Shown here: one piece after another, positions 18,575 to 28,099 of the stretch | Numbering within the stretch: position 1 is the first letter of the stretch | Layout: each line of letters starts with the position of its first letter | NCBI RefSeq assembly: GCF_002257585.1 | Contig: NZ_CP022743.1 | Location: 2,356,001-2,420,000 of the forward strand | Direction of reading: 5' to 3' | DNA length: 64,000 bases | DNA from: Mucilaginibacter xinganensis | GTDB lineage: Bacteria > Bacteroidota > Bacteroidia > Sphingobacteriales > Sphingobacteriaceae | Position numbers and translations under genes: made by a program | Notes under the pieces: generated by a model | The model's input: only the letters and a program-made list of their open reading frames with translations | Databases searched by the model: none | Told to the model about the DNA's origin: nothing

Positions 18575-19039
18575 TTAACAATCAAATTGTCGGGTATAAG
18601 CAATATAATCGGTAACGGGCAGGGTTTCAGCTCCGGAAAATTTTAATTGCTGGCCTATCTGTGCACGGTGGTGAGTACCGTGATTGATTAAATGCGCAAG
18701 TATATCAGCCAGCTTATTCTCAAAACTATCGCCTTTTAGGTTTTTGTAGCTTATGGGTTTTTCGAAGTCGCCCGGCTGCAAACCATTAAGGTATTCAAGC
18801 CATTCATTATGGTTGTTATTAATTACTTTATTTAAAGTCTCCGAATCCCAGTCAGGCCATAAAATGCTTCCGACAGGAACTAAACCTTTGCAGCGGCTAA
18901 GCCAGATTTGCTGGGCAGACAATAAATGAGCCATCAGTTCAATTGATTTCCGCGGCATTTCAGCTTCTATAATTGAATTTAACATGACTTCATTGGCGTA
19001 TCGGTCGTAATTCAACAGCCGGATAAAATAAGTTTTCAT
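18575..19039 (-). CDS. DinB family protein
   Basis: A 154-residue four-helix-bundle protein. The conserved metal-binding His residues appear in LMAHLLSAQQIW (helix 2) and in the HLINHGTHHRAQI helix near residue 120-132. DinB-like proteins are metal-dependent, often thiol S-transferases. I start at 19039 (MKTYFIRLLNYDRYANE), which is the usual N-terminus for the family; the earlier ATG at 19093 adds an unrelated Cys/Phe/Tyr-rich stretch. It stands alone, downstream of no promoter I could define. Confidence 0.87.
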   Translation of the reverse strand: MKTYFIRLLNYDRYANEVMLNSIIEAEMPRKSIELMAHLLSAQQIWLSRCKGLVPVGSILWPDWDSETLNKVINNNHNEWLEYLNGLQPGDFEKPISYKNLKGDSFENKLADILAHLINHGTHHRAQIGQQLKFSGAETLPVTDYIAYTRQFDC

Positions 19040-19339
19040 GTGGTAAAAATATAAATATAGCGTACAACAAAACAAATCAAAGCAGGGAGACATTGTTTAC
19101 CTGTTAACAATAATATAATGATAGCAACATGCCAGGGTTATACAGGGGGCTTATCTTAGTAATAAATAAAAACGCTTTTGTTATGAAATTCATTTTAAAT
19201 TTTCCGAAGCTAATCTCACATTTTAGGGAGTGGATGATCCTCAGGAGTATGAGGTCATCTTTTATTCATTAAAATTATTTATTCAAAAGTCTCAATTATT
19301 TAATTGTATTGCACAATTTTGCTTTACAATAGCTCTTTA

Positions 19340-20701
19340 ATGGAAAGCACTTCTCAGGATATCCGTATTAATAAAAAACTTTTTGGCGACAATTTTAAAT
19401 GGGGAGTTTCTGTAGCAGCTTTCCAGATTGAAGGGGCCTGTGATGCAGAAGGAAAAGGGGCGTCTATCTGGGATGTTTTTGCAGCTAAAAAGGGGAAAAT
19501 ATTAAATGGTGACGATCCGGCCATCTCCTGCGATTTCTATAATCAGTACAAACAGGACATTGATCTTATTAAACAGCTTAATATACAGTGTTTCAGGTTC
19601 TCCATATCATGGACCCGGATCTTACCTAACGGTACGGGTGAAGTAAACCAGGCAGGGATAGATTTTTACAACAGTGTTATTAACTATTGCCTTGAGCAAG
19701 GTGTAGAGCCATGGGTAACTATTTATCATTGGGACCTGCCTCATGCACTTGAACTGAAAGGTGGCTGGACTAATCGTGATGTAGTAGAATGGTTTAAGGC
19801 CTTTGCTACTATATGCGCTAAAAATTTTGGTGACAGGGTAAAGAACTGGATGGTGATGAATGAGCCCGGCGTATTTACAGGGGCAGGTTACTTTTTAGGG
19901 ATTCATGCACCAGGCCGAACGGGACTTAGGAATTTTTTACCCGCTATTCACCACGCTGTTTTATGTATGGCTGCCGGGGGGCGGATTTTGAGAGATTTAG
20001 TGAAGGATGCACATATCGGCACAACATTTTCATGCTCATACGTTGAACCGCACACTGATAAACAAAAAGATGTCAATGCCGCTAAACGTGTTGACGCCCT
20101 GCTAAACCGGCTATTTATAGAGCCCGTTTTAGGGCTTGGCTACCCGGTACACGAGGTTTCGGCCCTGAAAGATATTGAAAAATACTTTCAGCCTGGCGAC
20201 AAAGATTTAATGAAGTTCGATTTTGATTTCATAGGAGTACAAAATTATACCCGTGAAATTGTAAAGAATTCGTTTTTTACACCCTATGTTGGGGCATCGC
20301 TGGTTAAGGCTGAAAAAAGAGGGGTGCCATTAACCAATATGAAATGGGAAGTCTATCCTCCGTCCATTTATCAAATGATAAAACAGTTCAATAACTATCC
20401 GCAGATAAAAAGTATCTACATCACCGAAAATGGAGCTGCCTTTCCGGACCAGGTGACTGACGGCATGGTTGATGACCCTAAGCGTGTTGAATATTTAAAG
20501 AGCTACCTTGAACAGGTTTTAAGGGCTAAAAATGAAGGTTTAAAGGTAGATGGCTATTTTATATGGACGTTGACCGATAATTTTGAATGGGCTGAAGGAT
20601 ATCATCCGCGTTTCGGAATAATACACGTTGATTTTGAGACACAACAACGCATCGTTAAATCATCAGGGCACTGGTATGCCGACTTTTTAAAAGGGAATTA
20701 G
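19340..20701 (+). CDS. GH1 family beta-glucosidase
   Basis: A 453-residue (beta/alpha)8 glycosidase without a signal peptide, so cytoplasmic. The start at 19340 (MESTSQDIRINKKLFGDNFKWG) fits the family; the earlier frame start at 19304 is improbable. The acid/base is Glu175 in VMNEPGVF and the nucleophile is Glu363 in YITENGA. The sugar-binding motifs GVSVAAFQIEGA, the WTRILPNG segment and the WTLTDNFEWAEGY segment near the C-terminus are intact. It hydrolyses beta-glucosides, and could act on other beta-glycosides with the same retaining mechanism. It stands alone. Confidence 0.95.
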   Translation: MESTSQDIRINKKLFGDNFKWGVSVAAFQIEGACDAEGKGASIWDVFAAKKGKILNGDDPAISCDFYNQYKQDIDLIKQLNIQCFRFSISWTRILPNGTGEVNQAGIDFYNSVINYCLEQGVEPWVTIYHWDLPHALELKGGWTNRDVVEWFKAFATICAKNFGDRVKNWMVMNEPGVFTGAGYFLGIHAPGRTGLRNFLPAIHHAVLCMAAGGRILRDLVKDAHIGTTFSCSYVEPHTDKQKDVNAAKRVDALLNRLFIEPVLGLGYPVHEVSALKDIEKYFQPGDKDLMKFDFDFIGVQNYTREIVKNSFFTPYVGASLVKAEKRGVPLTNMKWEVYPPSIYQMIKQFNNYPQIKSIYITENGAAFPDQVTDGMVDDPKRVEYLKSYLEQVLRAKNEGLKVDGYFIWTLTDNFEWAEGYHPRFGIIHVDFETQQRIVKSSGHWYADFLKGN

Positions 20702-20749
20702 TTTACAAGTTCTGATAGTTTACAATATTCCGGTTGTATAAAATAGTTC

Positions 20750-22882
20750 TCATGAATAAACTTTCGATTCAAGTTTTGGATTGCCGGCTGTTTTGGCAAG
20801 GCTGGTTTTAGTTACCGGTAATTCAATAAAGAAAGTGGTGCCGTTGTTAACTTCACTTTCAAACCATATTTTTCCATTATGAAGCTCAATAATCTGCTTG
20901 CTGATGGAAAGACCAAGCCCAAATGATTTTTCGCCTGATGTTCCCGTTCGTTTAGATTCTGTAAACGTATTGAAAACATTGTTTCCAATGTTTTCCGGTA
21001 TGCCTATACCCAAGTCTTTAACCGAAATTCTTAATTTATCTTTATTTTTAGCAATATTTACGCAAATAGTGCTGCCTATAGGACTGAATTTTATCGCGTT
21101 AATAATTAGGTTACTCATAACACGCCATATTTTTTCCCGACTGATAAGCAGCTCTTCAGGTTTGTTTAATAGCTCAAGAATAATTTTCTGATCTTTTTCT
21201 GCAGCTTTAAAACGCAGCAGTTCAACGCTTTTACTTATCAAAGAATTGATGTTCACCAGTTCCATATTCAGCGCCGTTTCACCGGTATTGGTAACTTCCA
21301 GGATCTCATTGATTAGTTCAAGTGAATTTGTAGTAGTTTCTTTTATTAGCGAAAGCAGTTCTTTCTGATCGTCTGTACATTCATCATCCATCAATACCTG
21401 GGTTAATGCGGCTATACCACCAATTGGGTTTCTTAGGTCATGTGCAACTGTTCTTAATATCCTGTCTTTTTCCTGGCTGCTTAACTTAAGTTCGTCAAGT
21501 GTAGCTTCCAAGCCAGTTTTTTGTTGACTTATCTGCTTATTTAATTCGCTTACAATTTTTACATCACTTTTTGATTTTTTCCAGTTACGGTACACCAAGG
21601 CTACAATTATTACGGCCATTATAGCGCCGGTTACGGCTATGTATATGTAAATTAGCTGTAGTTTATTATTGTCTTTGAGGTTGTCAATTTGGTATTGCTT
21701 ATCGTAATTGGCCTGTTGCTGGTTCACGTCAGTCTCTTTTAATAAGCTTGAGCGTTTCAGCATTAAATCTTTTAACGCGTTATAAGTTTCAAGGTGTTTA
21801 TAAGCTTTCGCAACATCGCCTGTTTTAGCATAGTACTTGCTCATTTGCAAGTTCAGGCTGGTTTCAACTTCTTCATTTTTTACTGTATCCAGTTGTTTGC
21901 GAATATTTTCTGATAATTTAAGAAATGGCTGTAATTGCCCGGTGTTGAAATATAATTTAGCAAGATTCATTTCAACCAATTGGGCATTTGTAAAATCATT
22001 TAGGTTAGTAAGGTTTATTTTAATGCTTTTTTGAAAAAGTTTTTCGGCCTGTTCATTTTGCCCCCTTAACATCGCAATTTCACCCTGGTTGCCATAAACA
22101 ACCGCGCGGGCAACCTCAATTAACCGGCGTTTTGTTGGATACTTGTTGCTATTACTGTTTAGATATGCCAGTGTTTTATTAAAATAGATATCCGCACTAT
22201 CTATATCGCCATTATTTTTGAAGCTTTCACCAATATTGTCTAGCAGTTCCTGGCGTTGATAAAGCGAATAGAAGCTCTCTTTATATGACAGACTTTGTTT
22301 GAAGCTTAACTTAAAATAATTAGCGGCTTCGCTGTAATGAGCCTGCTTAAACATAACCATACCCATCCTGTAAGTATATTCAGCAAGTATTTCATTTTTA
22401 AGATTGTTTTTACCCATGAAATACCCCTGGTAATAGCATTGGTAGGCGTTGCTGTAATTTTCGAGGCTAAAATAGGCATCGCCCATGGCAAAATTGGCCT
22501 CCGCATAGTTGCTGACATACTGTTTTCTGTCCACACTCTTTTTAGCCATTATTAACATACTATCAGCATATAATAAAGCTTTTTTGGGTTGTATAATGCC
22601 TTTTTTATAGTAAAGATATTTTAATCCATAATATCTGAAAAGGTCATTTACATAAGGTTTTTTAATTGTCCGGAATGATGAGTCGATAAATTTCTGCTCC
22701 ATTTCCAAAGTTAGATGGTGCTGGGGATGAGGTAGCTCAGCAAAAAAGGATTTGAATGCATCAGAATAGTCCCCTGTATCAGCCTCTTTCTTCCGGCATG
22801 ACAATAGCAGGCAGAAAAAGATCAATAAGAGCAACAGCTTATTAATCGTGAAGTTTTTATAAATCAGGGAATAAAAGACCAT
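20750..22882 (-). CDS. TPR-containing sensor histidine kinase
   Basis: A membrane histidine kinase of about 710 residues. The N-terminus has a hydrophobic segment and lipobox-like LLLSC. Residues about 90-400 consist of tetratricopeptide repeats (for example YAEANFAMGDAYFSLENYSNAYQCY), presumed periplasmic. A single transmembrane helix near residue 420 (LIYIYIAVTGAIMAVIIVALVY) is followed by a coiled coil and the phospho-acceptor His in RTVAHDLRNPIGG. The HATPase has N (NLIINAIKFS), G1 (DLGIGIP) and G2 (GLGLSISKQI) boxes. No receiver is fused. The start at 22882 (MVFYSL) or 22903 cannot be decided. No response regulator is adjacent. Confidence 0.92.
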   Translation of the reverse strand: MVFYSLIYKNFTINKLLLLLIFFCLLLSCRKKEADTGDYSDAFKSFFAELPHPQHHLTLEMEQKFIDSSFRTIKKPYVNDLFRYYGLKYLYYKKGIIQPKKALLYADSMLIMAKKSVDRKQYVSNYAEANFAMGDAYFSLENYSNAYQCYYQGYFMGKNNLKNEILAEYTYRMGMVMFKQAHYSEAANYFKLSFKQSLSYKESFYSLYQRQELLDNIGESFKNNGDIDSADIYFNKTLAYLNSNSNKYPTKRRLIEVARAVVYGNQGEIAMLRGQNEQAEKLFQKSIKINLTNLNDFTNAQLVEMNLAKLYFNTGQLQPFLKLSENIRKQLDTVKNEEVETSLNLQMSKYYAKTGDVAKAYKHLETYNALKDLMLKRSSLLKETDVNQQQANYDKQYQIDNLKDNNKLQLIYIYIAVTGAIMAVIIVALVYRNWKKSKSDVKIVSELNKQISQQKTGLEATLDELKLSSQEKDRILRTVAHDLRNPIGGIAALTQVLMDDECTDDQKELLSLIKETTTNSLELINEILEVTNTGETALNMELVNINSLISKSVELLRFKAAEKDQKIILELLNKPEELLISREKIWRVMSNLIINAIKFSPIGSTICVNIAKNKDKLRISVKDLGIGIPENIGNNVFNTFTESKRTGTSGEKSFGLGLSISKQIIELHNGKIWFESEVNNGTTFFIELPVTKTSLAKTAGNPKLESKVYS

Positions 22883-22976
22883 TAACCAATATATAATATA
22901 CAAATATAACGTTCACCCCTGTTTGGGGTAAGTATTACATCGTAATTAAACGTTTATTTACTGATTAAAGTTGCCG

Positions 22977-24158
22977 TTATTTGAAGGCTTCTTCGCCGGT
23001 TATATCTAAGCCGGTTATTAATAAATGGATGTCATGTGTGCCTTCATAGGTTACAACAGATTCTAAATTCATCATATGCCGCATTATTGGATATTCGCCT
23101 GTAATTCCCATACCTCCAAGCATTTGGCGTGCTTCGCGCGCAATATTTATAGCTGTTTCCACGCTATTGCGCTTGCTCATTGATATTTGTGCAGGTGTTG
23201 CGCGGTTTTCATTTTTTAAAGTCCCTAAACGCCATACCAGCAATTGGCCCTTTGTGATTTCGGTAATCATTTCGGCCAGTTTTTTTTGCTGTAGTTGAAA
23301 TGCCGCAATAGGTTTGCCAAACTGTCTGCGTTCTTTTGAATATCTTAAAGCTGTATCATAACAATCCATTGCGGCACCAAGGGCACCCCAGGCAATACCA
23401 TACCTGGCCTGGTTAAGGCAGCCCAGCGGCCCCTTTAAACCCGAAATATTAGGTAAAAGATTTTCTTTCGGAACTTTAACATTGTCAAAAACCAATTCGC
23501 CCGTTGCAGATGCTCTTAATGACCATTTATTATGGGTTTCGGGCGTTGTAAAACCCTCCATGCCGCGCTCAACGATTAAGCCCCGGATTTTCCCGCTTTC
23601 GTCCTTGGCCCAAACTATAGCAATATCAGCAAATGGTGAATTCGAGATCCACATTTTGGCTCCGTTCAAAATGTAATGATCGCCTGCGTCTTTAAAATTT
23701 GTAGTCATCCCTCCCGGATCAGAGCCATGGTCTGGTTCTGTTAGTCCGAAGCAACCCATTAATTCACCAGTAGCCAATTTTGGCAGGTATTTATGTTTTT
23801 GTTCTTCTGATCCATAGGCATAAATAGGGTACATTACCAGTGAGCCCTGTACTGATGCTGTAGATCTGATGCCGGAATCTCCCCGCTCAATTTCCTGCAT
23901 GATGATGCCGTATGACATGTAATCAAGCCCTGCGCCACCATATTCTACAGGAATAGTTGGACCAAATGCCCCGATTTCCCCAAGCCCTTTTATTAAATGC
24001 TTTGGAAACTCAGCCTTTTGCGCGTAATCTTCTATAATAGGGCTTACCTCTTTTTTAACCCAATCACGCACCGTTGAGCGGATCAGTTTATGCTCTTCAG
24101 TAAGCAATTCATCAGCTAAATAATAATCGGGCGATTCGTAAAGATCTTTTCTGGACAT
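22977..24158 (-). CDS. Glutaryl-CoA dehydrogenase-like acyl-CoA dehydrogenase
   Basis: A 393-residue flavoenzyme of the acyl-CoA dehydrogenase superfamily. It carries the FAD-binding signature FGLTEPDHGSDPG, the mid-domain GAKMWISNSPFAD and the C-terminal catalytic base in TYEGTHDIHLLITG. The Arg in RSTASVQGSLVM lies where glutaryl-CoA dehydrogenase has the Arg that binds the distal carboxylate of the substrate. On these grounds it is probably the glutaryl-CoA enzyme, which oxidises and decarboxylates glutaryl-CoA to crotonyl-CoA in lysine/tryptophan degradation. Single gene; divergent from folB. Confidence 0.9.
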   Translation of the reverse strand: MSRKDLYESPDYYLADELLTEEHKLIRSTVRDWVKKEVSPIIEDYAQKAEFPKHLIKGLGEIGAFGPTIPVEYGGAGLDYMSYGIIMQEIERGDSGIRSTASVQGSLVMYPIYAYGSEEQKHKYLPKLATGELMGCFGLTEPDHGSDPGGMTTNFKDAGDHYILNGAKMWISNSPFADIAIVWAKDESGKIRGLIVERGMEGFTTPETHNKWSLRASATGELVFDNVKVPKENLLPNISGLKGPLGCLNQARYGIAWGALGAAMDCYDTALRYSKERRQFGKPIAAFQLQQKKLAEMITEITKGQLLVWRLGTLKNENRATPAQISMSKRNSVETAINIAREARQMLGGMGITGEYPIMRHMMNLESVVTYEGTHDIHLLITGLDITGEEAFK

Positions 24159-24280
24159 ACAGTATCTAATTGGTGGTCAAAGATAGTGGGGAATTTTGGA
24201 TTTCGGATGTTTAGTATACCGGAATTCTTTAAATATGTATTTCTCATGTAAAACGGAAATATGCCGTCCCAATTTTAAAA

Positions 24281-24314
24281 TTTGTAAAAAAACCAAAATC
24301 AAAAACTACTTTTG
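24281..24314 (+). promoter_or_regulatory. Candidate folB promoter with very short leader
   Basis: A Bacteroidota-type promoter: TTTG at 24281-24284, a 22-bp spacer and TACTTTTG at 24307-24314 (matches TAnnTTTG). The ATG follows only 4 bases after the -7 box, so a transcript from it would be leaderless or nearly so. Confidence 0.45.
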
Positions 24315-24318
24315 AAAC

Positions 24319-24669
24319 ATGATTACAATATCACTCCATGGCGCCGAATTTTTTGCCTTTCACGGATTTTATCCTGAAGAGCAAAAACTTGGGAATAAAT
24401 TTATAGTTGATGTTGATGTAGATTTCACACCGGTGACAGACCTTAGGGAAGATAAAATTGCCAATACCGTTGATTATGAAAAGGTTTATAATATAGTTGA
24501 AGAGCAGATGCGTAAAACGGCTAAGCTTATTGAAACGGTGGCCCAAAATATTGCAGAGGATATTAAAATGCAATTTTCTTTCGCAGATAAAATAAGGGTT
24601 TCCATTAAAAAATTGAACCCGCCGCTTAAAGGCAAGGTGGAATATTCAAACATCGTGATTACCGTATGA
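24319..24669 (+). CDS. folB: Dihydroneopterin aldolase
   Basis: A 116-residue folate-pathway enzyme that converts 7,8-dihydroneopterin to 6-hydroxymethyl-dihydropterin and glycolaldehyde. The N-terminal signature GAEFFAFHGFYPEEQ and a conserved Tyr/Glu segment (TVDYEKVYNIV) and KLIETVAQNIAEDI helix, plus the C-terminal KLNPPLKGKVEYSNIVI strand, are those of FolB. The length is normal. Its stop overlaps the ATG of the GlcD-like gene by 4 bp, so the two are cotranscribed; the reason for that pairing is not obvious. Confidence 0.96.
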   Translation: MITISLHGAEFFAFHGFYPEEQKLGNKFIVDVDVDFTPVTDLREDKIANTVDYEKVYNIVEEQMRKTAKLIETVAQNIAEDIKMQFSFADKIRVSIKKLNPPLKGKVEYSNIVITV

Positions 24670-26063
24670 TCTATAATAAAATAACAGAACAGGTACTTGC
24701 CGCTATTAAAGCTATAGTTGGTGACGATTGGGTTATAACGGCCCAGCCGGAATTGGAGAAGTATAGTCATGACGAAACGGAAGATCTCCACTTTTATCCT
24801 GAAGTGGTAGTCAAGCCATGCACTGCCGCACAGGTTTCGTCATTAATGAAGCTTTGTAATGAAAATTTGATCCCCGTTACGCCACGCGGGGCAGGTACCG
24901 GCTTAAGTGGCGGCGCATTGCCGGTGATGGGCGGGTTGGTGATGGCTATGGAAAGGTTTAATAAAGTGTTGCAAATAGATGAGCTGAACCTGCAGGCCAC
25001 CGTTGAGCCCGGTGTGATCACCGAAGAATTCATGAATCAGGTTGCAGAAAAAGGACTATTGTACCCTATTGATCCGGCCAGTAAGGGCAGCTGTTTTATT
25101 GGTGGCAATGTATCGCACGGGTCGGGCGGGCCCAGGGTGGTTAAATATGGTACCATCCGCGAATATATTCTGAACCTGGAAGTGGTGCTGCCATCAGGCG
25201 AGATCATCTGGACAGGCGCCAATACCTTGAAATATGCTTCAGGATATAATTTAACCCAGCTAATGATAGGGTCGGAGGGCACCCTCGGGATTATTACCAA
25301 GATAGTGGTTAAGCTAATTCCCCGGCCGACTATCGATGCTTTAATGCTGGCATCGTTCACTACAAATGAGGCAGCATGTGCCGCCGTTTCGGCGATATTC
25401 AGAGCAGGAATTATTCCTTCTGCCCTGGAATTTATGGAGAGAAGAGGAGTGGAGTGGGTAAAGGAAAATGACGGAATAGCGTTCGACTTAAAAGACGGGA
25501 TCGGAGCGTTCCTGTTAATAGAGGTCGATGGCACAAACCAGGACGTAATATTCGCTGATTGCGAAAAAATTAACCATGTACTTGAAGAATTTGACTGTAA
25601 GGAAGTGTTATTTGCCGATACGTCAGCGCAGAAAGAAGAACTATGGCGGTTAAGGAGAACAATGGCTGTTTCTGTGAAATCAAACTCAGTTTATAAGGAA
25701 GAAGATACAGTAGTTCCCCGTGCAAGTCTTCCGGAACTAATTAAAGGAATAAAACAAACAGGGGGTAAATATGGTTTTGAATCAGTTTGTTACGGCCACG
25801 CAGGAGATGGCAATCTGCACGTGAATATTATAAAAGGTCAAATGAGTGATGATGACTGGAACGATAAATTAAAGGACGGGATTCGCGAAATATTTGAGCT
25901 TACCGTTTCTTTGGGCGGAACATTGTCTGGAGAGCACGGTATTGGCCTGGTACAGAAAGGTTTTATGGCTATAAAATACAATGAAACTCATTTTGCCTTG
26001 TGGCGTGGAATAAAACAGGTGTTTGATAAAAACGGTATATTGAACCCCGGAAAGATTTTTTGA
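24666..26063 (+). CDS. FAD-binding 2-hydroxyacid oxidase subunit GlcD / D-lactate dehydrogenase-like
   Basis: A 465-residue cytosolic flavoprotein of the PCMH-type FAD family. The FAD-binding region is visible as VTPRGAGTGLSGGALPV (residues about 60-76) and SGYNLTQLMIGSEGTLGIIT, and the C-terminal cap holds CYGHAGDGNLHVNII and SGEHGIGLVQKG, which are signatures of GlcD and D-lactate dehydrogenase. Residue range and size match GlcD rather than the longer, Fe-S fused FAD type. It oxidises D-2-hydroxy acids such as glycolate or D-lactate. No GlcE or GlcF gene lies beside it. It overlaps folB by 4 bp. Confidence 0.93.
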   Translation: MIYNKITEQVLAAIKAIVGDDWVITAQPELEKYSHDETEDLHFYPEVVVKPCTAAQVSSLMKLCNENLIPVTPRGAGTGLSGGALPVMGGLVMAMERFNKVLQIDELNLQATVEPGVITEEFMNQVAEKGLLYPIDPASKGSCFIGGNVSHGSGGPRVVKYGTIREYILNLEVVLPSGEIIWTGANTLKYASGYNLTQLMIGSEGTLGIITKIVVKLIPRPTIDALMLASFTTNEAACAAVSAIFRAGIIPSALEFMERRGVEWVKENDGIAFDLKDGIGAFLLIEVDGTNQDVIFADCEKINHVLEEFDCKEVLFADTSAQKEELWRLRRTMAVSVKSNSVYKEEDTVVPRASLPELIKGIKQTGGKYGFESVCYGHAGDGNLHVNIIKGQMSDDDWNDKLKDGIREIFELTVSLGGTLSGEHGIGLVQKGFMAIKYNETHFALWRGIKQVFDKNGILNPGKIF

Positions 26064-26144
26064 CAGCTATAAATAATTAGCTTGCAAATTGTTGTTAATT
26101 AACCTGTTTGATCGGTTTTTTCGTAACACATTGATTTAAGATTT

Positions 26145-26783
26145 ATGGGCACATCTGCGTTGGAATTTAATATAACAGACCAGGATCTGATAAAAATAGC
26201 CGTTGGCGTTATTTGCGGTGGCTTATTGGGTTTAGAACGGCAGTATAAAAATAAAACAGCAGGCTTTCGCACTATAATATTAATTTGCCTTGGTTCAACC
26301 ATTTACACAATGATTGCGCAGCGGGCAGGTGCTGGCGTAAACATCAATATCGTAACAGGGATCGGGTTTATCGGGGCCGGGGTTATCTTCAAGGGTAATA
26401 TAGAAGTAAGCGGCTTAACAACAGCTGCCGTAATCTGGATTTCAGCAGCTATAGGAATGTCCGCCGGTTCAGGTAATTATACCATAGCCTTACTTTGTAC
26501 TGTTATTACGCTGTGTGTGCTACTGCTTTTTAACCTGCTTGAGAGATATATCGATAAAGTTCACCGTGATAAATTATTTGTTATAGTGTTTACCAATTCC
26601 ATTTTTGAAAATATGGCCGAAGTTGAAGATGCGATAATTGAGCTGCAGTTAACGTCGCGCCGAGTACAGGTTTCTAAAAAAGATGGTTGCCTGCAGGTTG
26701 CCATACTGGTTACCGGCCACCGCAAGCGAATAAGTAAACTCGACGAAAAACTGCTTAAAATGGAACAGGTAAAATCATTTTAG
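26145..26783 (+). CDS. MgtC/SapB family membrane protein
   Basis: A 212-residue membrane protein. Residues about 12-130 form the MgtC core with the conserved GGLLGLERQYKNKTAGFRT signature and GIGFIGAGVIFKGN motif and four to five helices. The C-terminal 80 residues are a soluble cytoplasmic domain (ACT-like fold in the family). MgtC-type proteins influence magnesium homeostasis or ATP synthase in some bacteria; here the role is not known. It follows the folB/glcD pair by 82 bp on the same strand and could be read from the same transcript. Confidence 0.92.
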   Translation: MGTSALEFNITDQDLIKIAVGVICGGLLGLERQYKNKTAGFRTIILICLGSTIYTMIAQRAGAGVNINIVTGIGFIGAGVIFKGNIEVSGLTTAAVIWISAAIGMSAGSGNYTIALLCTVITLCVLLLFNLLERYIDKVHRDKLFVIVFTNSIFENMAEVEDAIIELQLTSRRVQVSKKDGCLQVAILVTGHRKRISKLDEKLLKMEQVKSF

Positions 26784-26814
26784 CAGGTAAAAAAAAGCTA
26801 ACAAACGAGGCTGC

Positions 26815-27261
26815 TTAATTTGTATTAGTGATTAACCGGGGTTCATCATAAGCAATCATCTTTTCTCTTTCGCGATTTGGTATAGCTATAGATTTATTGG
26901 CTGAATAATCATAACTTATACATACCGTTTTGCCCGTTGTACAAATCTCTTCGCCGTTGGGAGTAACCCTAACCAGCAGATACATCATATCAAAGCTGCT
27001 GTTGCCTATCCTTGTTGTACGCACATAACAAAATATATTATCATCAAGGGTTATTGGTTTTAGATAATTAACTTCAGAACGGCCAACTATTACACCCTGC
27101 TCACGAATATTCCAGGTTATAACTTCTTTCCAATAATTAAGCCGGGCTACCTCAAAGTAAGTTAAATAAATAGCGTTGTTTACATGACCTACTGCATCAA
27201 TATCTGAGAATCGGATAGAAATGGGAGTTTTGAATTTATAATCGGATATTTTTTCACTCAT
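26815..27261 (-). CDS. Acyl-CoA thioesterase, 4HBT hotdog family
   Basis: A 148-residue single hotdog domain. The family catalytic signature is FSDIDAVGHVNNAIYLTYFEVAR, with the Asp that activates water. No signal peptide, so cytosolic. Members hydrolyse acyl-CoA or acyl-ACP thioesters, often short or aromatic. The length is usual. It is divergent from the Hsp20 gene and convergent with the MgtC gene. The substrate is not recognisable. Confidence 0.93.
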   Translation of the reverse strand: MSEKISDYKFKTPISIRFSDIDAVGHVNNAIYLTYFEVARLNYWKEVITWNIREQGVIVGRSEVNYLKPITLDDNIFCYVRTTRIGNSSFDMMYLLVRVTPNGEEICTTGKTVCISYDYSANKSIAIPNREREKMIAYDEPRLITNTN

Positions 27262-27395
27262 TTTATGTCATATTGTCTGTATGTTTCGGGTTGAAGTAGA
27301 CATTATGTCTTTTTTTGTTGATTTTAGCCCGTTGGTATAACAGTTGATTAACAGTTAGCAAATATATTAAAAGATAAACTTAGGAGAACATAATC

Positions 27396-27836
27396 ATGAC
27401 ATTAGTAAAATTTGCAAACGGACAAAAAAATCACGCAGTGAATCCATTTTTCAGCGACGTGTTTGATTCGATTTTAAACGACTCATTTTTGAGTGACAAG
27501 TTAGCAAGCCGTGTTCCTGCTGTTAACATAGCTGAAACAGAAAATGAATTTCAGATTGAATTGGCTGCGCCAGGTTTAAAAAAAGAAGACTTTAAGATTA
27601 GTCTTGACAAAAACGTATTGAGCGTATCTGCTGATAAAAAAGTGGAAAACGTTGAAGAAGGTAAGAAATTCAGCAAGCGTGAGTATAGCTACAATTCATT
27701 TACCAGGTCATTTACCTTGCCTGAAACAGCTGACCAGTCAAAAATTGAAGCTGAATATAATGATGGTATTTTAAAGTTGAATGTAGCTAAAAAAGAAGAA
27801 GCTAAAGTGCAGTCAAGAGAAATTTCAGTAAAATAA
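27396..27836 (+). CDS. Hsp20/alpha-crystallin family small heat shock protein
   Basis: A 146-residue chaperone. The central alpha-crystallin domain spans residues about 42-140 with the IAETENEFQIELAAPGLKKEDFKISLD start and the terminal strand YNDGILKLNVAKK. A C-terminal I-x-V style tail (EISVK) is present. It binds unfolded proteins under stress. Transcribed alone from a 134-bp divergent region shared with the thioesterase gene, with no CIRCE-type inverted repeat seen. It is followed by a possible terminator at 27961-27988. Confidence 0.97.
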   Translation: MTLVKFANGQKNHAVNPFFSDVFDSILNDSFLSDKLASRVPAVNIAETENEFQIELAAPGLKKEDFKISLDKNVLSVSADKKVENVEEGKKFSKREYSYNSFTRSFTLPETADQSKIEAEYNDGILKLNVAKKEEAKVQSREISVK

Positions 27837-27960
27837 GTATTAAAAATCGGAAAGTTCGATAACCGGAAAGCGAAGTTGGAGCAGTGAGTTAGTTCCGGAA
27901 TCGAACCCCCGAAGTTCTAAAATAAAGAGTGTTTTCATAATAGTTGGTTTAGTTTAAAAA

Positions 27961-27988
27961 GGCCGCTTCACAAGGAGCGGTCTTTTTG
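27961..27988 (+). terminator. Intrinsic terminator downstream of hsp20
   Basis: GGCCGCTTC pairs with GGAGCGGTC (two G-U pairs) around a 4-base loop and is followed by five T residues, about 125 bp after the stop of the Hsp20 gene. Confidence 0.75.
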
Positions 27989-28099
27989 TTTACTGTGGAT
28001 TGCTGACATTAATTGATAAAGCATATGTTTTTATCAATCAATGTCAGGCACTTCACATTTTAATATTCAGAAATCGAATCATTGGACATACAGCGATAT

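Noticed and set aside
19183..19272. Short ORF of 29 codons upstream of the GH1 gene
   Set aside because: Short, no leader or family features, and low-complexity; may be chance. The 300 bp between DinB and GH1 holds no other gene that I can see.
27885..27920. tRNA-like T-arm sequence (GGGGGTTCGATTCC on the minus strand)
   Set aside because: The flanks do not pair as a T stem, and no acceptor, D or anticodon arm is present.
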